Part shown: positions 33,543-42,013 of the stretch, one piece after another
Layout: every line of letters begins with the position of its first letter
How positions within the stretch are numbered: the stretch's first letter is position 1
Source: DASSQJ01 sp963730165
GTDB lineage: Bacteria > Actinomycetota > Actinomycetes > Actinomycetales > Dermatophilaceae
Direction of reading: 5' to 3'
NCBI GenBank assembly: GCA_963730165.1
Contig: CAVSQS010000005.1
Coordinates: 558,001-622,000, forward strand
DNA length: 64,000 nt
Position numbers and translations under genes: made by a program
Notes under the pieces: model-generated
What the model was told of the DNA's origin: nothing
Database searches by the model: none
The model's input: only the letters and a program-made list of their open reading frames with translations

Positions 33543-35312
33543 CTAGGCGACCGCGTGCGGGTTCCGCCCTCGGGGTGGATCCTTGTCGAACCCTGAGGCG
33601 TCCCCGGTCCCCCCGGCGGTGTCGGGGCTCTCGAGGCGGGCCGTGTAGACCGTCCGCAGCCTCGGGTGCGCGTGGTCGCCGCCGACGACCACACCGGTGG
33701 CCCAGGCGAAGTCCAGCCCGCCCTCCTCGACCCGGCAGATCGCGATGTTGTTGTCGAACCAGGGGCCGTCGGTGACCCCCCACGGGTAGGCCGGGTCCGG
33801 GACGCGGTCCGACCGCGCGGCGAGGAAGCGCATCGGCCGGACGAGCGACTTGGCGAAGAGCGACATCATGACCCGCACCCCGACCGGCATCGGGTTGCGG
33901 ATCGGGGAGCAGACCGCCTGGACGATGCGCGAGCGCGCACCGTACCGACCGGGGTCGACCACCTCGGCGAGGTAGGAGTTGTGGACATCGCCGGAGAGGA
34001 ACGTCACGGTCGCCGGCGCCGGGCCGCGGTGGCCCCGGGCGAGGTCCATGACCATGTCGAAGACCTCGTCGAAGCCCTCGTTGAACGCCGCCCAGTGCTC
34101 GAGGTCGATGACGCGCCGCACCCGCTCGGCCGCCCGCGCCGCCCAGCGCCCGAAGGCGCCCTGGGCCACCGCCTCGTCCATCGCCTCGAAGTCGTGCAGG
34201 CCGGGCGGGAGCAGGAAGGGCAGGGAGGTGCCGATGAACACGTGCCGGTGGCCGCCCCGGAGGGCGGCGTCGAGCCACTCGAGCTCCACCGGGTCGAGCA
34301 TCGACCGTCCGTCCGGGCGGAGGTCACGGGCCGCCCGGGAGTCGGCGACGACGAGGAGGCAGTCGCCGAGCTCGCGGGTGAAGCTCCAGCGATAGGTCGG
34401 GGGCTCGGCATCGGCCCGCGCGGCGAGCGCCTGCAGGGGCTCGGTGAGGTCGAGCTCGCCCTCCTCGTCCGACTCCGCGTGCGCCCTGACGCGCGCGAAG
34501 AGCTCCTCCCCGGCCAGCTCGCCCGGGGAGAGGTTGCCGAGGTGTTGGTGCACCCAGTACGACGAGAGCCCGCTGACGATCCGCTCCTGCCACCAGGTGG
34601 TCGCGCGGATGTCGCGCCGCCACGACCACGAGGTGTTCCAGTCGTCCCGGATGTCGTGGTCGTCGAAGATCATCGCGCTCGGCAGGGTGGAGAGCACCCA
34701 GCGGATGGTCTCCTCGCTCCACGCGAGGCGGTACAGCTCGGCGTACTCCGGGTAGTCCTTGATCTCGAGGAAGGGCGGCTCGGCCACGTCGCGGCGGGAG
34801 CGCATGAACGCCTCGAGCTCGGGGTGCGGAGTGGTGTCGGCGTACACCTGGTCTCCGAGCAGCAGCAGCAGGTCGGGCCAGGGCGCACGCTCGTCGTCCC
34901 GCAGGGCCAGGGCCAGGGTCCGCAGCGCGTCGACGCCGTGCTCCTCCGTGCCCGCCTCGTCGTGCGTCCCCGTCGTCCGGCACGAGCCGAACGCGAACCG
35001 TGGGAGGCGGTCGGGGTCGAGGGTGCGGATGCGGCTCGGCGGCATCCCGGGGCGCGGCCAGACCCGCTCGCCGTCGAGGTGGACCTCGTAGGCGTCGTCG
35101 GATCCGGGCTCGAGCCCCTCGCAGACGACGAGGGCGAAGTGGTCGTCGTGGATGCGGAAGGTCGGCGATGACCACGAGCAGCCGGCGCGGGACACCGTGA
35201 CCCGGGCGGAGTCGCGGGTCCGGACCCACACCGTCGCGGAGGTGTCGTCGACGTAGCGGAGCACCGGTCCGAGGACGAGGGGCTCATCGGGGTCCGGGCC
35301 GAGGTGGGGCAT
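33543..35312 (-). CDS. PhoD-like metallophosphatase
   Basis: 589 residues. An N-terminal beta domain (LGPVLRYVDDTSATVWVRTR, about 12-95) precedes the PhoD core: FAFGSCRTTG (first loop), LLLLGDQVYADTTPHPELEA, MIFDDHDIRDDWNTSWSWRR, VVADSRAARDLRPDGRSMLD, and TFLSGDVHNSYLAEVVDPGR near the C-terminus. These Asp, Asn and His residues form the metal site of alkaline phosphatase D relatives. Most PhoD proteins have a twin-arginine signal; here none is visible, so the enzyme is probably cytoplasmic or wrongly placed in the phoD group. The substrate is likely a phosphodiester but is not known. Confidence 0.87.
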   Translation of the reverse strand: MPHLGPDPDEPLVLGPVLRYVDDTSATVWVRTRDSARVTVSRAGCSWSSPTFRIHDDHFALVVCEGLEPGSDDAYEVHLDGERVWPRPGMPPSRIRTLDPDRLPRFAFGSCRTTGTHDEAGTEEHGVDALRTLALALRDDERAPWPDLLLLLGDQVYADTTPHPELEAFMRSRRDVAEPPFLEIKDYPEYAELYRLAWSEETIRWVLSTLPSAMIFDDHDIRDDWNTSWSWRRDIRATTWWQERIVSGLSSYWVHQHLGNLSPGELAGEELFARVRAHAESDEEGELDLTEPLQALAARADAEPPTYRWSFTRELGDCLLVVADSRAARDLRPDGRSMLDPVELEWLDAALRGGHRHVFIGTSLPFLLPPGLHDFEAMDEAVAQGAFGRWAARAAERVRRVIDLEHWAAFNEGFDEVFDMVMDLARGHRGPAPATVTFLSGDVHNSYLAEVVDPGRYGARSRIVQAVCSPIRNPMPVGVRVMMSLFAKSLVRPMRFLAARSDRVPDPAYPWGVTDGPWFDNNIAICRVEEGGLDFAWATGVVVGGDHAHPRLRTVYTARLESPDTAGGTGDASGFDKDPPRGRNPHAVA

Positions 35313-35387
35313 CGCCCCATCGTGCCGCGCCGCCGCGCGAGGGCGCCGCGAAGGGGCAGGAGAATCCGCGCCGAGCCCCGGACACGG

Positions 35388-35423
35388 CGACGGGCGCCCC
35401 TCCCGCGGGAGGGGCGCCCGTCG
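35388..35423. terminator. Strong hairpin terminator after groEL
   Basis: A perfect palindrome with 18-base arms and no spacer (centre ctcccgcgggag) sits 21 bases past the groEL stop and 76 bases before the PhoD start. It is very GC-rich and lacks a T-run. The position and stem strength support termination of the groEL transcript. Confidence 0.8.
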
Positions 35424-35443
35424 GCGACCGCGGTGGTGTCGGC

Positions 35444-37069
35444 TCAGAAGCCCATGCCACCCATGTCGTCGCCACCCGGCATGGCCGGAGCGGCCTTCTC
35501 GGGCTTGTCGGCGATGACGGCCTCGGTGGTGAGGAACAGCGCGGCGATCGACGCGGCGTTCTGCAGCGCCGAGCGGGTCACCTTGGCCGGGTCGATGACG
35601 CCGGCCGCGACGAGGTCGACGTACTCACCGGTGGCCGCGTTGAGCCCGTGGCCCACCTCGAGGTTCGAGACCTTCTCCGCGACGACGCCACCCTCGAGGC
35701 CGGCGTTGATGGCGATCTGCTTGAGCGGCGCCTCGATCGCGACCTTGACGATGTTCGCACCGGTCGCCTCGTCGCCCTCGAGGGCGAGGTTGGCGAACGC
35801 CTTGGCACCGGCCTGGATGAGCGCGACGCCACCACCGGCGACGATGCCCTCCTCGACGGCCGCCTTCGCGTTGCGGACGGCGTCCTCGATGCGGTGCTTG
35901 CGCTCCTTGAGCTCGACCTCGGTGGCCGCGCCCGCCTTGATGACGGCGACGCCACCGGCGAGCTTGGCGAGGCGCTCCTGGAGCTTCTCACGGTCGTAGT
36001 CGGAGTCCGACTTCTCGATCTCGGCACGGATCTGGTTGACCCGACCCTGGATCTGGTCGGCGTCGCCCGCGCCCTCGACGATGGTCGTCTCGTCCTTGGT
36101 GACGACGACCTTGCGCGCCTTGCCGAGCAGGTCGAGGTCCGCGGTGTCGAGCTTGAGGCCGACCTCCTCGGAGATGACCTGGCCACCGGTGAGGATGGCG
36201 ATGTCGCCGAGCATGGCCTTGCGGCGGTCGCCGAAGCCGGGGGCCTTGACGGCGACCGACTTGAAGGTGCCGCGGATCTTGTTGACGACGAGGGTCGAGA
36301 GAGCCTCGCCCTCGGTGTCCTCGGCGATGATGAGCAGCGGCTTGCCGGACTGCATGACCTTCTCGAGGAGGGGCAGCAGGTCCTTGATCGAGCCGATCTT
36401 GGAGTTGGCGATGAGGACGTACGGGTCCTCGAGCACGGCCTCCATGCGCTCGGTGTCGGTGACGAAGTAGTGGCTGATGTAGCCCTTGTCGAAGCGCATG
36501 CCCTCGGTGAGCTCGAGCTCGAGGCCGAAGGTGTTGCTCTCCTCGACGGTGATGACGCCTTCCTTGCCGACCTTGTCCATGGCCTCGGCGATCATCTCGC
36601 CGATCTGGTTGTCGGCGGCGGAGATCGACGCGGTCGCGGCGATCTGCTCCTTGGTCTCGACGTCCTTGGCGCCGGCGAGCAGCTCGTCCGAGACGGCCGC
36701 GACGGCCTTCTCGATGCCGCGCTTGAGCGCCATCGGGTTGGCGCCCGCGGCGACGTTGCGCAGGCCCTCGCGGACCAGCGCCTGGGCGAGCACGGTCGCC
36801 GTCGTCGTGCCGTCACCGGCGACGTCGTCGGTCTTCTTGGCGACCTCCTTGACGAGCTCCGCGCCGATCTTCTCGTACGGGTCGTCGAGCTCGATCTCCT
36901 TGGCGATCGAGACACCGTCGTTGGTGATCGTGGGGGCGCCCCACTTCTTCTCCAGGACGACGTTGCGGCCCTTGGGACCGAGGGTGACCTTGACGGCGTC
37001 GGCAAGGGTGTTCATCCCCCGCTCGAGACCGCGGCGCGCCTCCTCATCGAAAGCGATGATCTTGGCCAT
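35444..37069 (-). CDS. groEL: Chaperonin GroEL (60 kDa, GroEL2 type)
   Basis: 541 residues beginning MAKIIAFDEEARRGLERGMN. ATP-driven folding chaperone that forms the double ring. Core marks: KVTLGPKGRNVVLEKKWGAP, VAGDGTTTATVLAQALVREG, DMGGMGF at the C-terminus (Gly/Met-rich tail of the GroEL2 type rather than the His-rich GroEL1 tail), and AAVEEGIVAGGGVALIQAG. No groES lies beside it, the usual case for the actinobacterial groEL2 locus. Two CIRCE elements upstream (37190-37216 and 37226-37252) show control by HrcA. A hairpin terminator follows. Confidence 0.98.
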   Translation of the reverse strand: MAKIIAFDEEARRGLERGMNTLADAVKVTLGPKGRNVVLEKKWGAPTITNDGVSIAKEIELDDPYEKIGAELVKEVAKKTDDVAGDGTTTATVLAQALVREGLRNVAAGANPMALKRGIEKAVAAVSDELLAGAKDVETKEQIAATASISAADNQIGEMIAEAMDKVGKEGVITVEESNTFGLELELTEGMRFDKGYISHYFVTDTERMEAVLEDPYVLIANSKIGSIKDLLPLLEKVMQSGKPLLIIAEDTEGEALSTLVVNKIRGTFKSVAVKAPGFGDRRKAMLGDIAILTGGQVISEEVGLKLDTADLDLLGKARKVVVTKDETTIVEGAGDADQIQGRVNQIRAEIEKSDSDYDREKLQERLAKLAGGVAVIKAGAATEVELKERKHRIEDAVRNAKAAVEEGIVAGGGVALIQAGAKAFANLALEGDEATGANIVKVAIEAPLKQIAINAGLEGGVVAEKVSNLEVGHGLNAATGEYVDLVAAGVIDPAKVTRSALQNAASIAALFLTTEAVIADKPEKAAPAMPGGDDMGGMGF

Positions 37070-37189
37070 TCGGGTGGTTCCTCCCACGCGAATCGAAGGT
37101 GGGACCGGGTCGGTGCCCGCGACGGACGGGGCGGGGGTCGCGGCTCACGTCACCGTCGACACCCGACCCTCACCGGACCGGTCAGGCTG

Positions 37190-37216
37190 TTGTCACTCTC
37201 ACGGGGAGAGTGCTAA
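37190..37216. promoter_or_regulatory. CIRCE element 1 (HrcA operator)
   Basis: TTGTCACTC - 9 bases - GAGTGCTAA matches the CIRCE consensus TTAGCACTC-N9-GAGTGCTAA with the exact spacer and one full arm. It lies about 120 bases upstream of groEL. HrcA binds such sites and represses chaperone genes until heat shock. Confidence 0.92.
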
Positions 37217-37225
37217 CGCTCATTA

Positions 37226-37252
37226 TTGGCACTCTCACCCCGAGAGTGCAAA
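37226..37252. promoter_or_regulatory. CIRCE element 2 (HrcA operator)
   Basis: TTGGCACTC - 9 bases - GAGTGCAAA, again with the CIRCE spacer of 9 bases and only one or two mismatches per arm. The two elements are 9 bases apart (36 bases start to start). On the groEL strand a TTGCAC box overlaps this element and a CAATAA box lies 17 bases further, so the promoter probably sits under the operator. Confidence 0.88.
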
Positions 37253-37332
37253 CGACCGCCGCGACCGCGTCGAGGCGCTCGTCCAGCGCCGGGGCAGTGC
37301 GGGAGCCGAACCCCGGCGTGGCAGCCGGCGAT

Positions 37333-37797
37333 TCAGTGCTCCGGCGTGGCTCCGTCGAGCCGGACCCGCAGGGACGCGTCGGCCTCCGAGGTGACCGGGT
37401 CGGAGAGGTCGGCGATGAAGACGACGACCGCGGTGCGCGCCGGGTTGGAGTCGAGCTCGACGAGGGCCTCGCGCCACGCCCAGAGGTTCGGGTGGCCGAC
37501 GCTCGTGCACGCCTCGGCCGGGGCGAGCGACTCGACGGCCGCGTCGAGGTCCGCCCGGGAGAGGTCGAGCGTCGCGGTCGACCCGTCGTGCCCGAGGATC
37601 GTCGCGAGGACCACCGCCGGCAGAGCGTGTTGGCCGCCCGGTGCGTTGACGTGCGGGAAGATCCACTCCGGCGACGACGAGGCCGGGCTCACCCCCACCG
37701 CGTAGGCGACGGGCGTCCGCCATCCGTCGATCCGCCCGGCCAGGTGGTCCCGGATGGCGACGAGACCTTCGGGGGTACTCCAGTCGAGGTCGGTCAT
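37333..37797 (-). CDS. Hypothetical protein, 154 residues
   Basis: Starts MTDLDWSTPEGLVAIRDHLA at ATG 37797 (a GTG just before it is also possible). It is a soluble alpha/beta-like protein with no membrane helix: RTPVAYAVGVSPASSSPEWI, then ALPAVVLATILGHDGSTATL, a conserved-looking GHPNLWAWREALVEL and the C-terminal ARTAVVVFIADLSDPVTSEA. I do not recognise the family. It stands between the groEL promoter and a terminator hairpin, on the same strand as groEL, but the two are separated by the CIRCE promoter region, so they need not be co-transcribed. Confidence 0.7.
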   Translation of the reverse strand: MTDLDWSTPEGLVAIRDHLAGRIDGWRTPVAYAVGVSPASSSPEWIFPHVNAPGGQHALPAVVLATILGHDGSTATLDLSRADLDAAVESLAPAEACTSVGHPNLWAWREALVELDSNPARTAVVVFIADLSDPVTSEADASLRVRLDGATPEH

Positions 37798-37879
37798 CAC
37801 CCCATCGTGTCAGGTCCGCCGGGGCGCCGAGGCTCTGCGCCGCCCGGCCCCGACCCGCCGTGAGGCCCGACGCCGGACG

Positions 37880-37921
37880 CAGTGACGCCCGTCCGGCTTC
37901 CCTCACGGACGGGCGTCACTG
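37880..37921. terminator. Hairpin terminator between DUF3263 and the hypothetical gene
   Basis: A perfect 16-base stem (cagtgacgcccgtccg and its complement) with a 10-base loop lies 18 bases after the DUF3263 stop, on the side where that transcript ends. It lies about 80 bases upstream of the next gene. It is a textbook-quality stem without a T-run. Confidence 0.82.
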
Positions 37922-37938
37922 GCTCGGGGGCGGACGGC

Positions 37939-38232
37939 TCAGGGCTCCAGTCCGAGGCGGCGGGCGCTGCGGGCCCGCTGACGGCTCGCCCGCAGCCGGC
38001 GCAGCCGCTTGACGAGCATCGGGTCGTGCGCGAGGGCGGCCGGGTCGTCGATGAGCCCGTTGAGGACCTGGTAGTAGCGGGTGGAGCTCATGTCGAACAG
38101 CTCCTTGATCGCGGTCTCCTTGGAACCGGCGTACTTCCACCACTGCCGCTCGAAGGCGAGGATCTCGCAGTCGCGCTCGGAGAGCCCGTCGGCAGCGATG
38201 CTGGTGCTCAGCTGTTCGGGTGCGGCGCTCAC
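37939..38232 (-). CDS. DUF3263 family protein
   Basis: 97 residues from GTG 38232, chosen for the GAGAGGAC upstream and because the family starts here (VSAAPEQLSTSIAADGLSER). The conserved core LSERDCEILAFERQWWKYAG is followed by a helix-turn-helix-like stretch (SKETAIKELFDMSSTRYYQV) and LNGLIDDPAALAHDPMLVKR, ending in a basic tail RRLRASRQRARSARRLGLEP. This is the DUF3263 family, thought to bind DNA. In many relatives a LytR-C-terminal gene is its neighbour; none is here. An inverted repeat at 38282 lies 50 bases upstream. Confidence 0.88.
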   Translation of the reverse strand: MSAAPEQLSTSIAADGLSERDCEILAFERQWWKYAGSKETAIKELFDMSSTRYYQVLNGLIDDPAALAHDPMLVKRLRRLRASRQRARSARRLGLEP

Positions 38233-38281
38233 AGTGTCCTCTCGACCTCGTCGGCTGGGGTTGGCGGCCACTCTACAGACG

Positions 38282-38301
38282 GAATGACAGCATTGTCATT
38301 C
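38282..38301. promoter_or_regulatory. Inverted repeat upstream of DUF3263
   Basis: GAATGACA - 4 bases - TGTCATTC, perfect 8-base arms in an AT-richer patch, 50 bases upstream of the DUF3263 start. The size and symmetry suit a dimeric regulator. The bound protein is unknown; DUF3263 itself, with its helix-turn-helix look, is one candidate. Confidence 0.5.
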
Positions 38302-38422
38302 GTGTCGCCGCCGCTGCCGCGTGTCGACTGGACAACCTCACGCACACCGAACTCATGAGTCACACCGGCACCACGGACACCACCTCGGAACAGCGGATCC
38401 CGGTCGGCCACACCCGGGCCGG

Positions 38423-39790
38423 TCAGTCCATCGTGTCGAGGATGGCGCTGATGTCGGACTCGGTGGTCGCCGGGTTGACGATCGCGAAGCGGGCAAGGGT
38501 CTCACCGTCGTGGGTCGTCGGCACGACGAAGGCGAACTCGTCCCCGAGCAGGCGGTCCGACCACGCGTGGTAGTCGGCCGCCGTCCAGCCCCGGCGTCGG
38601 AAGACGACGACCGACAGGTCACGCTCCCGGACCAGCTCGAGGTGCTCCCGACGGGCGATCTCCTCCTCGGCGAAGCGCGCGACCGCGAGGGTGCGCTCGA
38701 CCGCGGCCGCGTAGGCGTCGGTGCCGTTGACGACGAGGGAGAACCAGAACGGCAGGCCGCGGGCCCGGCGGGTCAGGCCCACCGAGTAGTCCGCGGGGTT
38801 CCACTCCGGCGCCTCGGTGAGGACGTCGAGGTAGCCGGCCCTCTGGGTGTGGGCGGCCCGAGCGAGCGCCGGGTCGCGGTAGAGGAGCGCGCAGCTGTCG
38901 AAGGGCGCGAAGAGCCACTTGTGCGGGTCGACGATGAAGGAGTCGCACTGCTCGATGCCGGCGTACTTCCGGCGCACCGAGGGCGCGGCCAGCCCGGCCC
39001 CACCGTAGGCGCCGTCGACGTGGAACCACACGCCGAACTCCTGGCAGACCCGCGCCACGGACGCGAGGTCGTCGACGATGCCGAAGTTCGTCGTCCCTGC
39101 GGTCGCGACGACCGCGAAGAACGTCTCCGGACCGTGGGCCTCGAGGACCTCCCGCAGCGCCTCGCCGGTGAGCCGCCAGTCGGGGTCCCCCGGTACGGCG
39201 ACGAGCTCGGCATCCATGACCTCACACGCCGAGGCGATGGAGGAGTGCGCCCCGGCCGTCGCCGCGACGCGCCACGGGCGCGCGCCCTCCGCCGCCCGGA
39301 CGCGCGCCGTGGTCCGCGCCGTGACGAGGGCCGAGAGGTTGCCGATCGTGCCACCCGGGACGAAGACGCCCCCCGCCCGCTCCGGCATGCCCACGAGGTC
39401 GGCGATCCACCGCAGCGCCTGGTTCTCGGCGTACACGGCCCCCGAACCCTCGAGCCAGGACCCGCCGTAGATCGACGAGGCACCGACGACGAGGTCGAAG
39501 ATGACCGAGGCGTCGCTGGGGGCGCAGGGGATGAAGGAGAGGAAGCGGGGATGGTCGGTCGACAGGCACGCCGGGGCCAGCTCCTGGGCGAACACCCGCA
39601 TGGCGTCGGGGCCCCCGATGCCCTCCGCGGTGATCGTGGGCCCGACCCGCTCCTGCAGCTCCTCGAGGGTGCGGGGCCGGTCGAGGGGCGGCTCCATCCG
39701 GATCCGCTGCTCGGCGTAGCGGCTCGCCGCCTCGAGGAGGCCGTGGAGCTCGGTGTGCGTGTTGCGCTCGTACGCGGGGGTGGCGTGCAC
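38423..39790 (-). CDS. PLP-dependent amino acid decarboxylase (group II)
   Basis: 455 residues from GTG 39790. Belongs to the aromatic-L-amino-acid/glutamate decarboxylase fold group: YGGSWLEGSGAVYAENQALR, GGVFVPGGTIGNLSALVTAR (PLP phosphate contacts), ATAGTTNFGIVDDLASVARV, VWFHVDGAYGGAGLAAPSVR (Asp and Ala that pair with the ring) and SFIVDPHKWLFAPFDSCALL with the PLP lysine in DPHKW. It removes CO2 from an amino acid; which one is not certain, aromatic or acidic. Its start is 9 bases after the HAD gene, so the two form an operon. Confidence 0.9.
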   Translation of the reverse strand: MHATPAYERNTHTELHGLLEAASRYAEQRIRMEPPLDRPRTLEELQERVGPTITAEGIGGPDAMRVFAQELAPACLSTDHPRFLSFIPCAPSDASVIFDLVVGASSIYGGSWLEGSGAVYAENQALRWIADLVGMPERAGGVFVPGGTIGNLSALVTARTTARVRAAEGARPWRVAATAGAHSSIASACEVMDAELVAVPGDPDWRLTGEALREVLEAHGPETFFAVVATAGTTNFGIVDDLASVARVCQEFGVWFHVDGAYGGAGLAAPSVRRKYAGIEQCDSFIVDPHKWLFAPFDSCALLYRDPALARAAHTQRAGYLDVLTEAPEWNPADYSVGLTRRARGLPFWFSLVVNGTDAYAAAVERTLAVARFAEEEIARREHLELVRERDLSVVVFRRRGWTAADYHAWSDRLLGDEFAFVVPTTHDGETLARFAIVNPATTESDISAILDTMD

Positions 39791-39799
39791 GGGCGGAGT

Positions 39800-40486
39800 C
39801 TAGGTCCCGTCGAGGCCCAGGAGGAACGCGGTGAGGTCGGGAACGGTCGTGAAGAGCGCGTCGGCGCCGGCGGCGGCGAGCGCGTCGGCCCCCCCGGCAC
39901 CCCACCCGACCGCGACGGCGCCCATGCCGGCGGCCCGGGCCGCCGCCACGTCGACCACTGCGTCGCCGACGTAGACGCAGGTCACGGGGTCGACGTCGAG
40001 CGCGGCCGCGCCGTGGAGCAGCGGGGCCGGGTCGGGCTTGTGCCGGTCGGTGTCCTCGAGGGCTGCCACGACGTCGACGAGGTGGTCGATGGAGACGGCC
40101 TCGAGGGCCAGGCGCGCCGTCTCCCGGCGCTTCGACGTGACGACGGCGGTTGCGACGCCCGCCCCCTCGAGGGCGACGAGCAACGCCTCGACGCCGTCGA
40201 AGCGGCGGATCAGGCGGCCGGTGTTGGCGAGGTTCCACTCGCGGTAGGCGCGGTCGAGGGCGTGACCGCGCTCCGGTGACTCCTCGAGCAGGACGGGCAG
40301 CAGCGGTCGGCCGATCCAGGACCGGGCGCGGTCCTCGTCGACCTCCTCGCCGAGCACCGCGCGGAAGGCGTGCTGGTACGACGCGACGATGAGGGGGATG
40401 GTGTCGGCGAGCGTGCCGTCCAGGTCGAACAGGACGGTGCTCCAGCGGGGGGCGGCCGGCGCGGCCCCGGGGGTCGGTGAGGTCAC
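39800..40486 (-). CDS. HAD-superfamily hydrolase (phosphoglycolate-phosphatase-like)
   Basis: 228 residues from GTG 40486. Motif I is WSTVLFDLDGTLADTIPLIV (Asp nucleophile and Asp general acid), motif II is VVTSKRRETARLAL, motif III is the Lys in RHKPDPAPLLHGAAAL, and motif IV is VYVGDAVVDVAAARAAG. The cap is the helical C1 type (VASYQHAFRAVLGEEVDEDR). It removes phosphate from a small molecule. Co-expression with the decarboxylase is likely (9-base gap), but I see no obvious shared pathway. Confidence 0.87.
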   Translation of the reverse strand: MTSPTPGAAPAAPRWSTVLFDLDGTLADTIPLIVASYQHAFRAVLGEEVDEDRARSWIGRPLLPVLLEESPERGHALDRAYREWNLANTGRLIRRFDGVEALLVALEGAGVATAVVTSKRRETARLALEAVSIDHLVDVVAALEDTDRHKPDPAPLLHGAAALDVDPVTCVYVGDAVVDVAAARAAGMGAVAVGWGAGGADALAAAGADALFTTVPDLTAFLLGLDGT

Positions 40487-40561
40487 GACACCCCATCCTG
40501 CCCGGGGCGGCCCCGCATCCGGGGCCCGGGCCACCACCCGGGCAGTGGTCGTCGGCGGGGG

Positions 40562-41168
40562 TCAGCGGAGGGTCTGGCGCACCGCCGAGAGCGCGGAGTC
40601 CAGGACGGTGCGCAGTGTCTCGACGGTGAGCTCCTCGACCTCGGCCGTGGCGTCGGCCCGCCGCAGCTCGGCGCGCACCTCGTCACGGAAGCGGCGCACG
40701 AGGGCCTCGGCCTCGGCGTAGCGGGCGTGTGACGAGGACCGGGAGTCGCGGACCGGGCCGGGTGCCTCGCGTGGCCCCGGCGCGCGCCTCCTGCGCGGCC
40801 GCCGCGAGCTCGGCCCGGAGCCCGTGCATGGAGGCGCGGACGTCGTCGCGGACCCGGGCCGCCCGCTCGCGGACGGTCTCGGCGATGTCCGCCTCGAGCG
40901 CCGCGAGCTCCCCCCGGCGCTCGTCGAGCTCGCGGCGCCCGGCGTCCGTCAGCTCGTACGTGCTCCTCCTGTCGGCCTCGCTCCGGCGGACCAGGCCCTC
41001 CTCCTCGAGCCGCGCCAGCCGTGGGTAGACGGTGCCGGCGCTCGGCCGGTAGGTCCCGCCGAAGCGGTCGGAGAGGGCGGTGATGACCTCGTAGCCGTGC
41101 ATCGGTCGCTGCTCGAGGAGGGCGAGCAGGTAGAGGCGCAGCTGGCCGTGCTGGAAGACGGGAGGCAT
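40562..41168 (-). pseudogene. PadR-family regulator, frameshifted in its C-terminal half
   Basis: From ATG 41168 the PadR winged helix is intact: HGQLRLYLLALLEQRPMHGY, EVITALSDRFGGTYRPSAGT, VYPRLARLEEEGLVRRSEAD and RRSTYELTDAGRRELDERRG, then a coiled-coil-like helix. At about residue 131 the frame breaks near a run of four C (40775-40778). The right continuation is in another frame (REAPGPVRDSRSSSHARYAE to LDSALSAVRQTLR, stop at 40562). The span of 607 bases is one more than a multiple of three, so one extra base is likely. The DNA-binding part survives; a shortened protein may still act. It could be a sequencing error. Confidence 0.75.
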
Positions 41169-41170
41169 GG

Positions 41171-42001
41171 TCAGGCCGTCTCGCCCGCGGGTGCGGACGC
41201 CGCCGTGCCACGCAGCAGGGTGACGTCACCGGAGACGGTGCTGACCGTGACGGCGCTGCCCCCCTCGCCGTCGCGGAGGTCGACGGTCCGCGAGCCCGGG
41301 GTGCCCCGACCGTGCTCCTCGCCGTCGACGACCAGACGCCCGCTCACCGCGTTCGCCTTGACCTGCACGCCCTGCCCGGCGGGCAGCCGGAGCGTGACGT
41401 CGCCGGAGACGGTGGTCGCGTCGACGGAGGTCCTCCCGGCCGTGACGTCGAGGGCCACCGCCCCGGACACGGAGTTGGCCACGACGCTCGCGAGCGCGCC
41501 GGACGCGGCCAGCTCGCCGGACACCGAGTTCAGCGAGAGCGACCCCTCGTGGTCTCGCACGACGATCTCCCCGGAGACGGTGTTCGCGCCCAGCCGACCG
41601 GTCGTGTGGTCGACGACGAGCGACCCCGAGACCGTGGAGACCGAGGCACGCCCCCGGACTCCGGCCACGAGGCCGTCGGCGCTCACCGTGGCGACCTTGG
41701 TCAGGGCGCTGCGCGGAACGGCGATCGACACGTCGGCGCGGTCACGGTCGCGGAAGTTGCGGAACTTCTCGAGCCACCCCTCCCAGCCGCCGAGGGTGAA
41801 GGCGTAGCCCACCCGCAGCTCGCCCTCGTCGAGGTGCACCTCGAGGGGCCGGCCGTCGACCTCGTGCACCTCGATGCGCGCGCCGGACTCGTCGTGCGCG
41901 ACGACGTCGACCCGCCCCCCGACCAGCTGCACCCGCAGTGCCCGCACGTCGTCGACCTCGATGACCTGAGGACCCTCCACCTGCCACGACTCGTCCGCCA
42001 T
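41171..42001 (-). CDS. DUF4097-family beta-helix-like protein
   Basis: 276 residues from ATG 42001, starting MADESWQVEGPQVIEVDDVR. The second half is built of about nine short repeats of roughly 18 residues carrying VSG or VSGxL/V (for example GANTVSGEIVVRDHEGSLSL, NSVSGELAASGALASVVANS, TTVSGDVTLRLPAGQGVQVK), the DUF4097/DUF4098 pattern predicted to form a beta-helix. No signal peptide is seen, so it is likely cytoplasmic. Its gene is 2 bases upstream of padR, an arrangement repeated in many actinobacteria; it may sense or be controlled by that regulator. The function is unknown. Confidence 0.88.
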   Translation of the reverse strand: MADESWQVEGPQVIEVDDVRALRVQLVGGRVDVVAHDESGARIEVHEVDGRPLEVHLDEGELRVGYAFTLGGWEGWLEKFRNFRDRDRADVSIAVPRSALTKVATVSADGLVAGVRGRASVSTVSGSLVVDHTTGRLGANTVSGEIVVRDHEGSLSLNSVSGELAASGALASVVANSVSGAVALDVTAGRTSVDATTVSGDVTLRLPAGQGVQVKANAVSGRLVVDGEEHGRGTPGSRTVDLRDGEGGSAVTVSTVSGDVTLLRGTAASAPAGETA

Positions 42002-42013
42002 GACGCCGTCCTT

